NCBI RefSeq assembly: GCF_002104995.1
Contig: NW_024468267.1
Location: 62,001-126,000, forward strand
Length of the DNA stretch: 64,000 bases
Reading direction: 5' to 3'
Source of the DNA: Linderina pennispora
Lineage: Eukaryota > Kickxellomycota > Kickxellomycetes > Kickxellales > Kickxellaceae
Part shown: positions 11,630-23,282 of the stretch, one piece after another
Numbering within the stretch: position 1 is the first letter of the stretch
Layout: every line of letters starts with the position of its first letter
Notes under the pieces: model-generated
The model's database searches: none
Seen by the model: the letters and a program-made list of their open reading frames with translations, nothing else
What the model was told of the DNA's origin: nothing
Position numbers and translations under genes: made by a program

Positions 11630-13606
11630 GGAGATCAGTCAGAAATGGTTAGCTATTTAATAATTATTAATATTTTTATTGTTTTCTTGTTCTGATGCCA
11701 AATATGGTGCTTCTACGAAACCCCCTTCGGCATCCTGAAAAATTTCAGTTGATTTCTCGGGACGCAGCCTGTATCTCAGTAGAAGCATATTAATTGTGTA
11801 TCAACTGAAATTTTTCAGGATGCCAAAGGGGGTTTCGTAGAAGCACCATATTTGGCATCTTTATTTGTTTGTTAATCTAGTTGCTAGAATCTTTTTGGCC
11901 ATTGCTAAACATTCTGTTTTTTAAAATACACTGAGCTGCAAAATTGAGTCACAAAAATAAAATCCATCAATAATCTTAAATAATTTCTCAGAACGACGTT
12001 CATTGAATATGATAAAATTAAATCATGGTGTATGCCATGCACTAATCTATTTCTTGTAGTTGTGCGCTTATCGCTTTTGAAATAAGCGAGAAACTGACTT
12101 TTTAAAAATATAAATTTTTGACTCAATTTTGCTCACAAAATTCGTCGATTATTTTCTCAATAACTAGCATAACCACCTTATGTTTTTTTGACTACAGCGA
12201 TACGCACAGGCATCGAGTTCACTAATCACAAATAAACGGTTTCATTTACTTACCTATTTATAATTTCTTAGGCCAACGCAATGTAGGTGCCAAACATGAT
12301 GAATTTTGACTTTTATCAGATCATACTCATAATGAAGCCCTATAAGTGAATGGCGCATCGTATCTAGGGGATGCCACTGATCATCATACAGTAGAAACAG
12401 TATACATATCTAGCCTACTTATAGCACAATTTGCCATTTATGTGTGGATGACTTTTTCGGACATAATCTTTGCACTTTCCTGCTTCATATCCTGGGTATG
12501 TAGTCAAGGTATGTTTTATATCACCATATGCATACTAGTCAGTGTGTCCCATCCCCCTCTACTAGGGAAGCAATAGCCATAGCTGTGTAGAGATACACTG
12601 CTCAGAACTCAGAATCTGCTTTTTCTATTATTATTAGATTCTGGTTTTCTTCACAGTGTTCACAGAATAGAATACTTTCAATAGGATATTTCATTCTCAC
12701 TATCACCTGTGGCGCATGTGCTTTGTATAGCAAGTACATTTGATTTGATCTAATATGTTTTTGATCGTATGAAGCTGCTTAAAGAAGGATTAAGAAAGTT
12801 GCAAAATTTGTGATTCAGATTAAACGGCTTATCATTAGGCACAGAGATTACATATAGATATCTCATAGCATAGAGCAGGTAGCCACAGTAGTAATCTCTC
12901 TACCTATCTATATATTGTTACTATAAAAAATCATGTCATAGAATTACATTGCTTCAATAGAGAGCTTAAGCATAGTTGTACATCATTTATAGTTGATTAC
13001 TCCTTCAGTGAACTAGCTATCAAACTCATTTCTTGTCATCGTTGAGTACTAATCATGCGAATATCAACTATGCAATCAACATCTATAAGAGTGATGGCAG
13101 TGCTGAAGCGTTGATCATTTCCTTCATATTTTTCTTCACATATTGATTACATGATAGTACCATGCGTAGTTGAGCAACGTTGTGGACGAGATATTATTAT
13201 TGAAGAGCGAGTGCAACAGAGTTATGGGTAGTGATTTCACATTATTCGAAAAAAGATAAGGTGTAGAAATGGCAGTATGAAGTCAAAGTGAGTCAAATTT
13301 TTGCCTCTCCAATTTTTCTACTTTTTTACGATTGCTTCGATATCATGCGAGGTACAACAGTTAGAGAACATGTAACTACATACTTTTATACTATGTCAAG
13401 CCCTATCACACATATATCGAATGGAAGTATCTATGTTATCTGATGGCAATGATAGAGCATCAAAAAGTTGAAAAAATATTTTGTGACTCAATTTTGCCGC
13501 TCAGTGTATTTATCTACTATTAGTAATTGATTTCTTATTTGTTAATTGGTTATTCTGTTAACAGATATTTAGTTTCTTTAAACTTTTATATTTATGAATG
13601 GCCTCC
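11630..13606. repeat. Type II foldback unit in the transposase, holding a Tc1 copy
   Basis: Begins GGAGATCAGTCAGAAATGG and ends ATGAATGGCCTCC. TGT at 11627-11629 and 13607-13609 is the target duplication. The inverted core around CGGCATCCTGAAAAATTTCA (about 11715-11845) has its loop in the orientation starting TTCTCGGGACG, opposite to the unit at 19350 that has the same outer arms. A Tc1 element occupies 11929-13506. Confidence 0.85.
11929..13506 (-). mobile_element. Decayed Tc1-type element nested in type II unit
   Basis: Inverted ends CACTGAGCTGCAAAATTGAG and CTCAATTTTGCCGCTCAGTG, flanked by TA (11927-11928, 13507-13508). The uninterrupted site can be seen at about 19640 in the type II unit of copy 3. 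Length about 1.58 kb. No intact transposase. It is very similar to the copy at 16541-18119. Confidence 0.8.
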
Positions 13607-13940
13607 TGTGTACAATGTGCAGTTTAAACTCTGTTGCTTACTCTACAATATGAAGAAGATCCAAGCAGCTAGTAAAATTCCTGTTGAACATCACCACACA
13701 CTATGGGTTCTATCTAACTTTGACTACCCAAGTACAACCAGGAGAGATCAACATATGCTGAAGTTGGAAGTAGCTTACCACAAAAAGTAGAACTAGAAGT
13801 GTCAATGAGAGAACTACAAGATAGACTTATTCAAGCTAAAATTGATGAATAAATGAACTTTTATGTAGACATATCATAAGTAACTTTTAAAATAAGAATT
13901 TTCAATAAGAATTTTGCATTGATAGAAAATGCTTCAATAA

Positions 13941-14280
13941 GGAGGTCATTCAGAGCTAGATATCTGCACAACAACCATTTATACATGTTGAAACTATTGG
14001 CAATTTCAGTGAAATAAAAATATCACCCAAACCGCCATCGGCATCTTAGAAAAGTTTCAGTGAACATAATTTCCTTATGGATACTTAGCCATATCTATTG
14101 AGATATTGACTTTTGTTGCCCAATGATAATTAACCCCAATTATGCAAAGTTTTTCTTTCTGGTTGAAATTATGTTCACTGAAACTTTTCCAAGATGCCGA
14201 TAGCAGTTTGGGTGAAATTGCCAATAGTTTCAACATGTATAAATAATTGTTGTGCAGATAACTAACTTGGAATGACCTCC
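13941..14280. repeat. Type I foldback unit, right end of copy 1
   Basis: A 340-bp unit with the same outer sequence at both ends (GGAGGTCATTCAGAGCTAG at the left, its diverged complement with CTTGGAATGACCTCC at the right). The loop is in the inverse orientation (ends CTTTCTGGTT) compared with 5297 or 21188. Confidence 0.8.
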
Positions 14281-14409
14281 ATAGATATGTAATCAAGGTA
14301 TGTTTTATATCATCATATACACACTGGTCAGTGTGTCACATCCCCCTCTACTAAGGAAGCAATAGCCATAGCTGTATAGAGATACACTACTCTAAACTAA
14401 GAATATACT
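14281..14409. mobile_element. Tc1-type internal fragment
   Basis: Contains AATCAAGGTATGTTTTATAT and CACACTGGTCAGTGTGTCAC, shared with the interior of the Tc1 copies at 3596 and 30968. It has no ends of its own and is cut by the type I unit on the left and a type II unit on the right. Confidence 0.55.
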
Positions 14410-14786
14410 GGAGATGCGTCAGAATTGGTTAGCTATTTAATAATTATTAATATTTTTATTATTTTCTTATTCAGATGCCAAATATGGTGCTTCTCTGAAA
14501 CCCCCTTCGGCATCCTGAAAAATTTCAGTTGATTTCTTGTGACCCAGCCTCTATCTCAGTAGAAGCATATTAACTGTGTTTCAATTGAAATTTTTCAGGA
14601 TGCCAAAGGGGGTTTTGGAGAAGCACTATATTTAGCATCTTTATTTATTTGTTAATCTAGTTGCTAGAATCTTTTTGGCTATTGCTAAACATTCTGTATA
14701 TTAAAATATTTATCTACTGCTTGTAATTGATTTCTTATTTGTTAATTGGTTATTCTGATAATAGATATTTAGTTTCTTTAAACTGC
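14410..14786. repeat. Type II foldback unit, right end truncated
   Basis: Begins GGAGATGCGTCAGAATTGG and keeps the inverted core around CGGCATCCTGAAAAATTTCA, with the loop starting TTCTTGTGACC. The normal right terminus is missing; the sequence passes at AAACTGCTA into the Tc1 element at 14791, apparently joined to sequence of copy 3. Confidence 0.7.
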
Positions 14787-14790
14787 TATA

Positions 14791-16372
14791 CACTGAGCGG
14801 CAAAATTGAGTCACAAAAATTTTTTCTTCTGATAATGTTTGATATCTGAAAAAGCAGTGATGCAATACCCTTGATAGTGGGGTATGCATATCACTTGCAT
14901 ACGATGATGAGAATTGTGTAAGACCAATGTTCCTAGAATGTTGCACTCCCTTGATATTACTGTCTTTTGAAAAAGTAGTAATTTTTGGTAGTGGTCATTT
15001 TTGACCTTTCCTACTTTCGACGTTTAGTTTTATACCCAAAACAGCAGTGGACAAATTCCAAATTTTAGCCAACAAGACAACAGCATTCTCTCATCCACAT
15101 CCACATCTCATTTCTATTCTAGCTATGCCTAAAAAGTTACAATCATCACACAAAAATCACATCAAATTTCTTCTAACAAAACAATTATCAACTCGGCAAA
15201 TTGCATTGGACACAGGAGTCTCCCAATCCACAGTATCACGCATTGCCCGAGCACAACATAGCGTAGAGAGGAACTTCCATGCTGGTCGTAGTCGGCTGCT
15301 ATCACCACATGATGAGACATACATTTGTCGACTTGCTACTACTGGTGCATGTTCCACAGCAACGCAGATCCGACAACAGCTGGCACAATACTCTGGTATG
15401 CATATCTCAGTGTACACTATCAGACGCGCACTACATCGCCAAGGGATTCGATCTATGCGCAGAATAAATGTCCCTCAACTGAAAGATCGCCATCGTAAGG
15501 ATCGATGCCAATTTGCTATGGCCTTTGGGAGCTGGACAGACACCGATTGGAGTCAGGTAATTTGGTCAGATGAAACAAGAATACACCTCAATGGAGCAGA
15601 TCGACATGAAAGGTGCTAACGTAAACCAGGCGGAGTCCTCCAGGATCACCACATTACCCCAACCCAAAAATATGGTGGAGGTGGGATCATGGTTTGGGGA
15701 TGCATAACTTCATGTGGCCCTGGCCAACTCTGCTGGCTTGAGGGGGGAATTGACACAGCGGTCTATGTGGGTGTCCTGCAGGAGGAACTACTGCAAACAA
15801 TTGAGATGTATGGGCTGGACAAGGGTGACATCATCTTCCAACAGGACAATGCTTCATGCCATATGGCTTCTAGGACAAGGAGGTGGTTTGCTGAGAACTC
15901 CATTTCAGTGCTACCATGGCCAGCGCAGTCCCCTGATCTCAACCCCATTGAGCATTTGTGGGACTTCATTAAGCGTGAGATCTGTAATGGGCCTGAAATC
16001 GAAGATCTCAACACCCTCTGGGAGCGGGTCCAGGACATCTGGTGTGAGCAAGTAAATGAAACCATTTGCTCACAGCTGGTGAACTTGATGCCTGCGCGTA
16101 TCGCAGCTGTCAAAAAAGCCCATGGTGGCCATACCAGATATTGAGTGATAAATCGTCGAATTTTTGTGAGCAATATTGTGTCAAAAAATACAATTTTTAA
16201 AAATCAGTTTCTTAGTGATTTCTTGAGCGACGTGCTTATAACTTTGTATGCTACGGTTGGGCACTGCATAGATTATAAAATAAATTTCTCATGTGGACTG
16301 CACAACAATCTGAGAAGTTATTGAAGATTTTCGATGAATTCCATTTTTATGACTCAATTTTGCCACTCAGTG
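14791..16372 (+). mobile_element. Tc1/mariner-type element with nearly complete transposase
   Basis: About 1.58 kb. Ends CACTGAGCGGCAAAATTGAG and CTCAATTTTGCCACTCAGTG are flanked by TA (14789-14790, 16373-16374). This is the least decayed Tc1 copy in the window and gives the reference for the others. It is inserted next to, or in, the N-terminal coding part of copy 3 of the three-gene transposon. Confidence 0.9.
15125..16144 (+). pseudogene. Tc1-type DD34E transposase with one in-frame stop
   Basis: The frame opens MPKKLQSSHKNHIKFLLTK and has a helix-turn-helix region (STRQIALDTGVSQSTVSRI), a second HTH, and the catalytic triad: Asp in VIWSDETRIH, Asp in FQQDNASCH and Glu in NPIEHLWDF with 34 residues between the last two. 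The GGGGIMVWGCI segment precedes the second Asp. A single TAA at 15617-15619 lies where Tc1 proteins usually continue as W-R-K-P-G; otherwise the frame is continuous for about 340 codons without indels. This copy is therefore inactive unless the stop is read through. Confidence 0.9.
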
Positions 16373-16540
16373 TACTAGTAATGGTATTGAACAGCAAGGA
16401 TTTGTTCAGCAATCTGATATCTTTATGGATTCATGTGTTGTTGAGATTCCTGACTCATATACTCTAATAGATCAACTTCATAATATTACTCCTTTTGATA
16501 GATTGCATAGAGTATTTAGTGATGGTTATAATTTTTAATA

Positions 16541-18119
16541 CACTGAGCGGCAAAATTGAGTCACAAAAATCAAAATCATCGAAAATCTTAAATAATTTCT
16601 CTGAACGACGTTCATTGAATATGATAAAATTAAATCATGGTGTATGCCATGCACTAATCTATTTTTTGTAGTTGTGCGCTTATCGCTTTTGAAATAAGCG
16701 AGAAACTGACTTTTTAAAAATGTAAATTTTTGACTCAATTTTGCTCACAAAATTCGTCGATTATTTTCTCAATAACTAGTATAGCCACCATAGGTTTTTT
16801 TTGACCGCAGCGATACGCACAGGCATCGAGTTCACTAATCACAAATAAACGGTTTCATTTACTTACCTATTTATAATTTCTTAGGCCAACGCAATGTAGG
16901 TGCCAAATATGATGAATTTTGACTTTTATCAGATCTTACTCATAATGAAGCCCTATAAGTGAGTAGCGTATCGTATCTAGGGGACTACACTGATCATCAT
17001 ACAGTAGAAACAGTATACATATCTAGCCTACTTATAGCCCTATTTGCTATTTATGTGATGATGACTTCTTTAGATATAATCTTTGCACTCTCCTACTGCT
17101 TATCATAGGTATATAACCAAGGAAAGATATATACCATCATATGCACACTGGTCAGTGTGCCACATCCCCTCAACTAGGGAAGCAATGCCTATAGCTGTAT
17201 AGAGATACACTAATCAAAACTCAAAATCTACTTTTTCTATTATTATTAGATTCTGGTTTTCTTCACAGTGTTCACAGAATAGAATACTTTCAATAGGATA
17301 TTTCATTCTCACTATCACCTGTGGCGCATGTGCTTTGTATAGCAAGTACATTTGATTTGATCTAATATGTTTTTGATCATAAGAAGCTGCTTAAAGAAGG
17401 ATTAAGAAAGTTGCAAAATTTGTGATTCAGATTAAATGGCTTATCATTAGGCACAGAGATTACATATTGATATATTATAGCATAGAGCAGGTAGCCACAG
17501 TAGTAATCTCTCTACCTATATATATATTGTTACTATAAAAAATCAACTCATAGAATTACATTGCTTCAATAGAGAGCATAAGTGTAGTTGTACATCATTT
17601 ATAGTTGATTACTCCTTCAGTGAACTAGCTATCAAACTCATTTCTTATCATCGTTGAGTACTAATCATGCGAATATCAACTATGTAATCAACATCTATAA
17701 GAGTGATGGCAGTGCTGAAGCGTTGATCATTTCCTTCATAATTTTTCTTCACATATTGATTACATGATAGTACCATGCGTAGTTGAGCAACGTTGTGGAC
17801 GAGATATTATTATTGAAGAGCGAGTGCAACAGAGTTATGGGTAGTGATTTCACATTATTCGAAAAAAGATAAGGTGTAGAAATGGCAGTATGAAGTCAAA
17901 GTGAGTCAAATTTTTGCCTCTCCAATTTTTCTACTTTTTTACGATTGCTTCGATATCATGCGAGGTACAACAGTTAGAGAACATGTAACTACATACATTT
18001 ATACTATGTCAAGCCCTATCACACATATATCGAATGGAAGTATCTATGTTATCTGATGGCAATGATAGAGCATCAAAAAGTTGAAAAAAATTTTTGTGAC
18101 TCAATTTTGCCACTCAGTG
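16541..18119 (-). mobile_element. Decayed Tc1-type element inside copy 3
   Basis: Ends CACTGAGCGGCAAAATTGAG and CTCAATTTTGCCACTCAGTG, flanked by TA (16539-16540, 18120-18121). Removing it joins the ORF1 halves. Very similar to the copy at 11929; no open transposase. Confidence 0.8.
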
Positions 18120-19349
18120 TACATAAGATGCAGCACAAGTGTGACAAATGGTAATATCTCTGTTTATAAAGTATCTGCTCCAAATGTTGCAATAGCTGAT
18201 CCTGCACTAACTGATATCTTTCTTAGGATGCATTAAGAACATGTATTTCTTCAAAACTATGATATTACAATAGATTGTCTAAATATTTCTTCTAGAGCTA
18301 ATATTAAGGAATTTCTTCTTGATAATGGAATCAGTAGCAAAGATATTCTTGATGATGAAAATAAAGTTGGAGCAAACTGTATTAGCTGGTTTACTGAAGA
18401 AGATGAGATAAGAATAAGGAACAAGTTGTATAATAAATTTGTTCAACTCTTAGAAAGTGGTGAGGTTTGCAATCAACTTACTTCTAAGCTATCAGAGCTA
18501 GTAATGCCAACTTCTCAATAGTTTGGTGAAACACTTATTGCTTGTAGGAATGAAGGATTAATGAGACTTGAGCTTACTATTCACTCTCCTGAGTTGAAGG
18601 AAGTAGAATAGAACACAAACTTAATTGTCAATACTCTTGAGTTTCTTCATATCTGCAGGACATTTGCAACATCTTATGAAAAGCAGTGGATGGCACTAGT
18701 TGATCAGATTCATAACAAACATACATTGTGTATTTACTTTCATAAAGAACATGCTCTTGGTTACTGCCATTGGTTCAATCAGACAACTAAGAAGAAATAA
18801 GGAATAGCTAAAAAGTTGAAAAAGAATGAGGATATAATGACTGTTGTTTCTAATCTTACATTCAATGGGCACCCAACTGTTCTTCTTACATATGCTACCA
18901 GTAGTGGTCCATTTGAATCTGAAGTTGTTCTGAGAAGAGATATCACAAACATCACTATTGTTCCTAGTCAGAGAAACTCCTTCTGGCCAGTTGCTTCAAG
19001 AGAAAGACAACAACATATATTTGCTGAAATGGGACTTATTAACTATCATGGAATGCATATTGATTGGTTAACAGCTCAGCAAGCAAGAGAGAAAGTTAGG
19101 CTTTCAACTCTCTCAAATATTAGTAATAGTACTAATAGTTTAGGAATAGATGACCTTCTTACAGATATTAGCAACATTGAACTTGATGATCTAGAACCTA
19201 CATATTTAAGAGAAAATACTGATCTCAAGCCAGCTAGATACAAAGTTGCTTATAACATACTTCATGCTGGAGATGAGTTCCTAGTTAGTCATTATTTCTT
19301 ATATACTTTTAGAGGATTGCCTTTCTACTATCTAGATATTTCTATGATT

Positions 19350-19746
19350 GGAGATCAGTCAGAAATGGTTAGCTATTTAATAATTATTAATATTTTTATT
19401 ATTTTCTTGTTCTGATGCCAAATATGGTGCTTCTACGAAACCCCCTTTGGCATCCTGAAAAATTTCAGTTGATACACAATTAATATGCTTCTACTGAGAT
19501 ACAGGCTGCGTCCCGAGAAATCAACTGAAATTTTTCAGGATGCCGAAGGGGGTTTCGTAGAAGCACCATATTTGGCATCTTTGTTTGTTTGTTAATCTAG
19601 TTGCTAGAATCTTTTTGGCCATTGCTAAACATTCTGTTTTTTAAAATATTTATCTACTATTAGTAATTGATTTCTTATTTGTTAATTGGTTATTCTGTTA
19701 ACAGATATTTAGTTTCTTTAAACTTTTATATTTATGAATGGCCTCC
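19350..19746. repeat. Type II foldback unit in copy 3 ORF1
   Basis: 397 bp from GGAGATCAGTCAGAAATGG to ATGAATGGCCTCC, with ATT at 19347-19349 and 19747-19749. Excising it with one ATT restores the ORF1 frame (DISMI then HNEIVSS). The loop is in the ACACAATTAATATG orientation. Confidence 0.9.
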
Positions 19747-19910
19747 ATTCATAATGAAATAGTTAGCAGCACTCATACACTTATCAAAGTACTGGCAAGT
19801 AGTCCATTTGGTGAATGTATTGCTTCTGTTATTAGTGAACCAAGTCAAGAAGTGGTACTTAAAGTAACTAGAATTCATAATTGTATTATCCATACTGAGA
19901 GGATCTAGTT

Positions 19911-20150
19911 TTAAAATAGGCAGTTAGCAACCATTACCTCCATATCTGCACAACTGTAGATGCATACATCAAACACATGCTTAATACTAACACCCCTATC
20001 TTCTGAAACATTCCTGATCCAAGCTCTGATATATACTGTTAATTTTCTGCTCATATTGAAATTTCTGCTAAGTAGTTGGACTAGCTTTTCTCTCTCTTCC
20101 TCATCTAGTTCAGCAAGTTGGGCATTGAAGAATTTGTAGAATAGGCCCAT
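19911..20150 (-). CDS. Conserved 79-residue antisense transposon ORF (copy 3)
   Basis: Starts MGLFYKFFNAQLAELDEEER. Exactly the length of the copies at 10380 and 23283 and still open, although ORF1 and the transposase around it carry several stops. Conserved points are listed under copy 1. Its survival in a decayed element is notable. Confidence 0.6.
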   Translation of the reverse strand: MGLFYKFFNAQLAELDEEEREKLVQLLSRNFNMSRKLTVYIRAWIRNVSEDRGVSIKHVFDVCIYSCADMEVMVANCLF

Positions 20151-20193
20151 TGCAATAAATGATAACTTTTAAATGTATTAGTATGTCACATAT

Positions 20194-21187
20194 ATAAATC
20201 ATTAATTACAAGAACTCAGAGAAATGGAGTATCACAAGCTCTACACAAACAAGTAGAAATTTCTGAATGATGACTGGGTAGTTCTTAAGCATACAAAATA
20301 TCACAGAAGTGAAGTTTGTAAAGTAAGAGAAATCAAACTTATAAAAGATACACTTCTTAAATATCTAGGGATGCTTCCTGTTTTCTTCTTTCTGAATGTT
20401 TTGTTTGGCTGCACTCATTATCCATATCCTTACAGAAGTATAGAAAAAGGATTGCTTATCTTATACCAACTTGTAGAAGGATTGTCAATCAATGAAATGG
20501 AAAGATTCCTTCCAAGAAGCAGCTATCAAGTTATTCACAATATGTTCTATATTTCAGAAATGCAAGATTTGAACAAGAAGCTAATAATCTATCTGCAAAC
20601 AATGTTTTCTACTCCAGAGCTATGACTACTTGCAGCAAAGATGCAGAATCCTCATAGGTTTAAACATGTAACACTAATGTTAGATGGCCATGATTCAAGA
20701 GCTCTACACAATAGTGCATACAAACCAGGACTATATTCCTTCAAGTTGAAGAAATCAGGACATCGAACACAAGTTTGCATTGATATAAATGGAATGGTTC
20801 TACTTGTTTCACTAACAGAAGACTGTAGAGATAATCCAGATTCAAGAATGATTAAAAATATGGGATTATTAAAGAGGATATCCCCTATAGACTGTATTGT
20901 GCTTGATAGTGGCTATCCACAGAGTGTTCTTCAAGAGATGACAGAGGAAAAAGAGCAGGAGGACTTTGGAATGCATAACTTTTGTTTGCCAATTAGAAAG
21001 CAGAGAGGGGTAAACTTACTAGAAGCAGAAGTAGAGTACAATTCCCATCTTGGATCATTCCGTTTAATGGTAGAAAACATATTTGGAGAACTAGGAACAA
21101 CATTCAAAAGGTTGTCAAATAAGGAGATTGTTTGAGTAAAGAATAAGAATGTTTACAATATGCAAATGAAACTGTGCTGTGTATTAT
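20194..21187 (+). pseudogene. Harbinger-like transposase, copy 3 (decayed)
   Basis: Aligned with copies 1 and 2, the start codon is ATA instead of ATG and is followed by TAA for Gln at 20203-20205. There is a TAG for Trp near 20252, a TGA for Arg near 20623 and a TGA near 21133. The DDE parts LMLDGHDSR, IVLDSGYPQ and MVENIFGELG remain. The C-terminus is cut at 21187 by the terminal unit of copy 2. The Arg in HDSR shows the sense codon that became TGA in copies 1 and 2. Confidence 0.75.
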
Positions 21188-21648
21188 GGGGGTTATACAG
21201 AGATACTTATCTGCCCATTAACTATTTATGCATGCTGGAACTATTAGCAATTTCAGTGAAATAAAAATTTCACCCAAACCGCCATCGGCATCTTGGAAAA
21301 GTTTCAGTGAACATAATTTCAACCAGAAAGAAAAACTTTGCATATTTGGGGTTAATTATCATTGGGCAACAAAAGTCAATATCTCAATAGATGTGGCTAA
21401 GCAACCACAAGGAAATTATGTTCACTGAAACTTTTCCAAGATGCCGATGGCGGTTTGGGTGAAATGGCAAAAAAAATATTTGTATTTTTAAAATCAATTA
21501 TACACACAAAAACATTCTGGACACAATAACAAATAATAACTATAGAAAAAATAATTAGTAGCAAAAAATAGTTCTGAAAACGATTATTCAAATATCTATC
21601 TAACAAAATTGCAAATAACTAAAATTTACAAGTCCAGGAATGACCCCC
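21188..21648. repeat. Type I terminal unit, left end of copy 2
   Basis: 461 bp with left arm GGGGGTTATACAGAGATAC and right arm ending GTCCAGGAATGACCCCC. Inner inverted arms around CGGCATCTTGGAAAAGTTTC; loop (about 21318-21412) in the AACCAGAAAG orientation. ORF1 starts within its right terminus. Confidence 0.85.
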
Positions 21649-23274
21649 TTCCAAAGTGAACTAAAAGCATTGCTAACAAGAGTGTTATCAGAAAGAAGAA
21701 ATATGCCTGATGTTGCTGATGCTAGGTATACTGCTAGAGGTATAGAGCAACTTGGATTTGAGCATTCTTCTGAAATATTTGTTGACTCATTCATTGTTGA
21801 GGTTGTTGTTGAGAAATGCAGTGAATCAGATATAAAGGTGAAGCAGAAGTCAGCTAGTATTAGATTGCATAAAGTATTTGGAGAAGGTTTTGGTTAGAAG
21901 TATATTAGAAGCAAGATTTGTGAGCAATATGGACCAGTTGCTATTTACAAAGTATCTACCCCAAACATTGCAATAGCTAGTTCTTTGTTAACAGTGAAGT
22001 TTGCTACTATGGCTGATCACAAAATATATCTACAGAATTATGACATCACAATGGATTGTATGAATATCTCATCTAGAAATATTATCTATAAATACCTTTT
22101 AGAAAGAGGAGTTGAAAAGAAAGATGTTGTAGATGATTTACGCAAGTCTGGCTCTAACTGTATTAGCTGGTTTACAAAGAAAGGAGATGTTAAAGTTAAG
22201 AACAAAATTTACAACAAGTTTATTCAGCTTCTTGAGAGTGGTGAAGTTCGTAATCCTCTTAGTTCAAAACTTTCTGAATTTATACTGCCAACTTTACACA
22301 ACTTTGGAGAAACATTGTATGCTTGTAGAAACTCTGGTTTGACTAGGATAGAACTAACTGTACATTCTTCTCAGATGCAAACATTTGAATAGAATAGCAG
22401 CTTGCTTCTTAACACAGTTCAGTTTATGAATGAATGCAGAACATTTGCAACTTCTTATGAAAAGCAGTGGATGGCACTTGTTGATAAAGTTAGTAGTTGT
22501 TATACTGTTTGTATTTATGTGAGACAACAGCATACTCTAGCATATTGTCATTGGTTTAACTCTATCACATCAAAGAAGCAAGGAATTATTAAGAAGCTAA
22601 ACAAGAATGATGATCCAATGGTAGTTGTTGCTAATCTCTCATTCAACAATAGACCTACACTTTATCAAATATATGATTCACTTGAGAGTGGTCTTGAAAC
22701 AGAAAAAGTTCTTAGAAGAGTTGATGAGAATATAACTATTGTTCCAAGTCAGAGAAACTCCTTCTGGTCAACTTATCCTACAACTAAGCAGTATCACACT
22801 TTTGAAGAGATGGGATTAGTTAACTACAAAGGAATGCATATTGGTTGGATAGATAGTAAGCAAACAAAGAGTAAGATATGTTTATCAGAAATGTTAGAGG
22901 TTGAATATTCTGCAGATAAAGAAAACATCAATGCACTAACAACAGCAATAGACAATATCACACTTGATGAAACTAGCTATTTATTTATCAAAGAGAATAC
23001 AGATTTGAAACCTTCATTGTATAGAGTTGCTTATAATGTTCTTCAGTTAGATAATGAATTTATAGTTACACATTATGCACTCTATACTTTCAGAGGATAT
23101 TCATACTTCTATCTAGATATTCTTATTAAAGGGAGAGATAAACAGCCAACTCTTATCAGGACACCAGCAGATAGTTCAATTAGAAAAGCAATTTCTCAAC
23201 AGCTAGGAGGAACAAAGCAACAAATACATCTAAGAGTTGTAAGTGTGGGATATAGAACAATCACAGTTGAGTAG
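21640..23274 (+). CDS. Transposon ORF1, copy 2 (two in-frame TAG codons)
   Basis: Same layout as copy 1 with very few residue differences. It has the same TAG after the GEGFG segment (21895-21897) and a further TAG at 22390-22392 where copy 1 has Trp (TGG), a G-to-A change. It ends with a conserved VSVGYRTITVE tail. Function is unknown; see copy 1 for motifs and the tentative Rep-like comparison. Confidence 0.6.
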
Positions 23275-23282
23275 CAGCCATT

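Larger units (their letters stand above)
10671..13880 (+). pseudogene. Harbinger-like DDE transposase, copy 1 (disrupted)
   Basis: Starts MDDQLQELREKEWN. Candidate catalytic positions are Asp in HITLMLDGHDS, Asp in CVVLDGGYPQ and Glu in MLESTFGELD, followed after the insertion by QFKLCCLLYNMKK. The order SGYRTQVCIDLNG, DGGYP, E-S-x-F-G-E-L and CC-x-LYN parallels DDE_Tnp_4 / PIF-Harbinger transposases. It is disrupted by a TGA at 11175-11177, by a type II foldback unit at 11630-13606 (TSD TGT; copy 2 near 24534 is the empty site), by a small deletion near 13730 and by a TAA near 13850. The first stop is shared with copy 2. Confidence 0.7.
8182..14280 (+). mobile_element. Three-gene DNA transposon, copy 1 (with nested insertions)
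   Basis: Left terminal unit (8182-8745), then ORF1 (+), a small antisense ORF, a Harbinger-like transposase (+) and a right terminal unit (13941-14280). The transposase is interrupted by a type II foldback unit, itself interrupted by a Tc1 copy. The inner boundaries (CCCCC then TTCCAAAG; TTCAATAA then GG) are the same as in copy 2, so the terminal units look like integral parts of the element. Outer 3-mers ATA (8179-8181 and 14281-14283) match, but the two outer flanks are different repeats, so this may be chance or follow rearrangement. Confidence 0.75.
16375..19908 (+). pseudogene. Transposon ORF1, copy 3 (interrupted)
   Basis: Homologous to ORF1 of copies 1 and 2 in three pieces: 16375-16540, 18121-19349 and 19747-19908. 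Besides two insertions it has stops at about 18235 (TAA), 18520 (TAG), 18609 (TAG at the conserved Trp of copy 1) and 18798 (TAA in place of Gln); most are one transition from a sense codon. Kept motifs include CISWF, NKLYNKFVQLLESGEV, GETLIACRNEGL, YCHWFN and IVPSQRNSFW. A stop also lies near the position of the shared TAG of copies 1 and 2. Confidence 0.7.
16375..21187 (+). mobile_element. Three-gene DNA transposon, diverged copy 3 (ends lost)
   Basis: Same gene order as copies 1 and 2 (ORF1 +, antisense ORF, transposase +), but the proteins are only about half identical by eye. It lacks terminal units: a Tc1 element abuts its left end and the terminal unit of copy 2 cuts the transposase at 21187. 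A second Tc1 element (16541-18119) and a type II unit (19350-19746) are nested in ORF1. Confidence 0.75.

Noticed and set aside
15617-22392. Reassigned UAA/UAG codons (for example Gln) to explain repeated in-frame stops in transposons
   Set aside because: Host genes end at TAA, TAG and TGA in the expected places and have no internal stops in frame; the transposon stops are explained by transitions at CGA, CAR and TGG.
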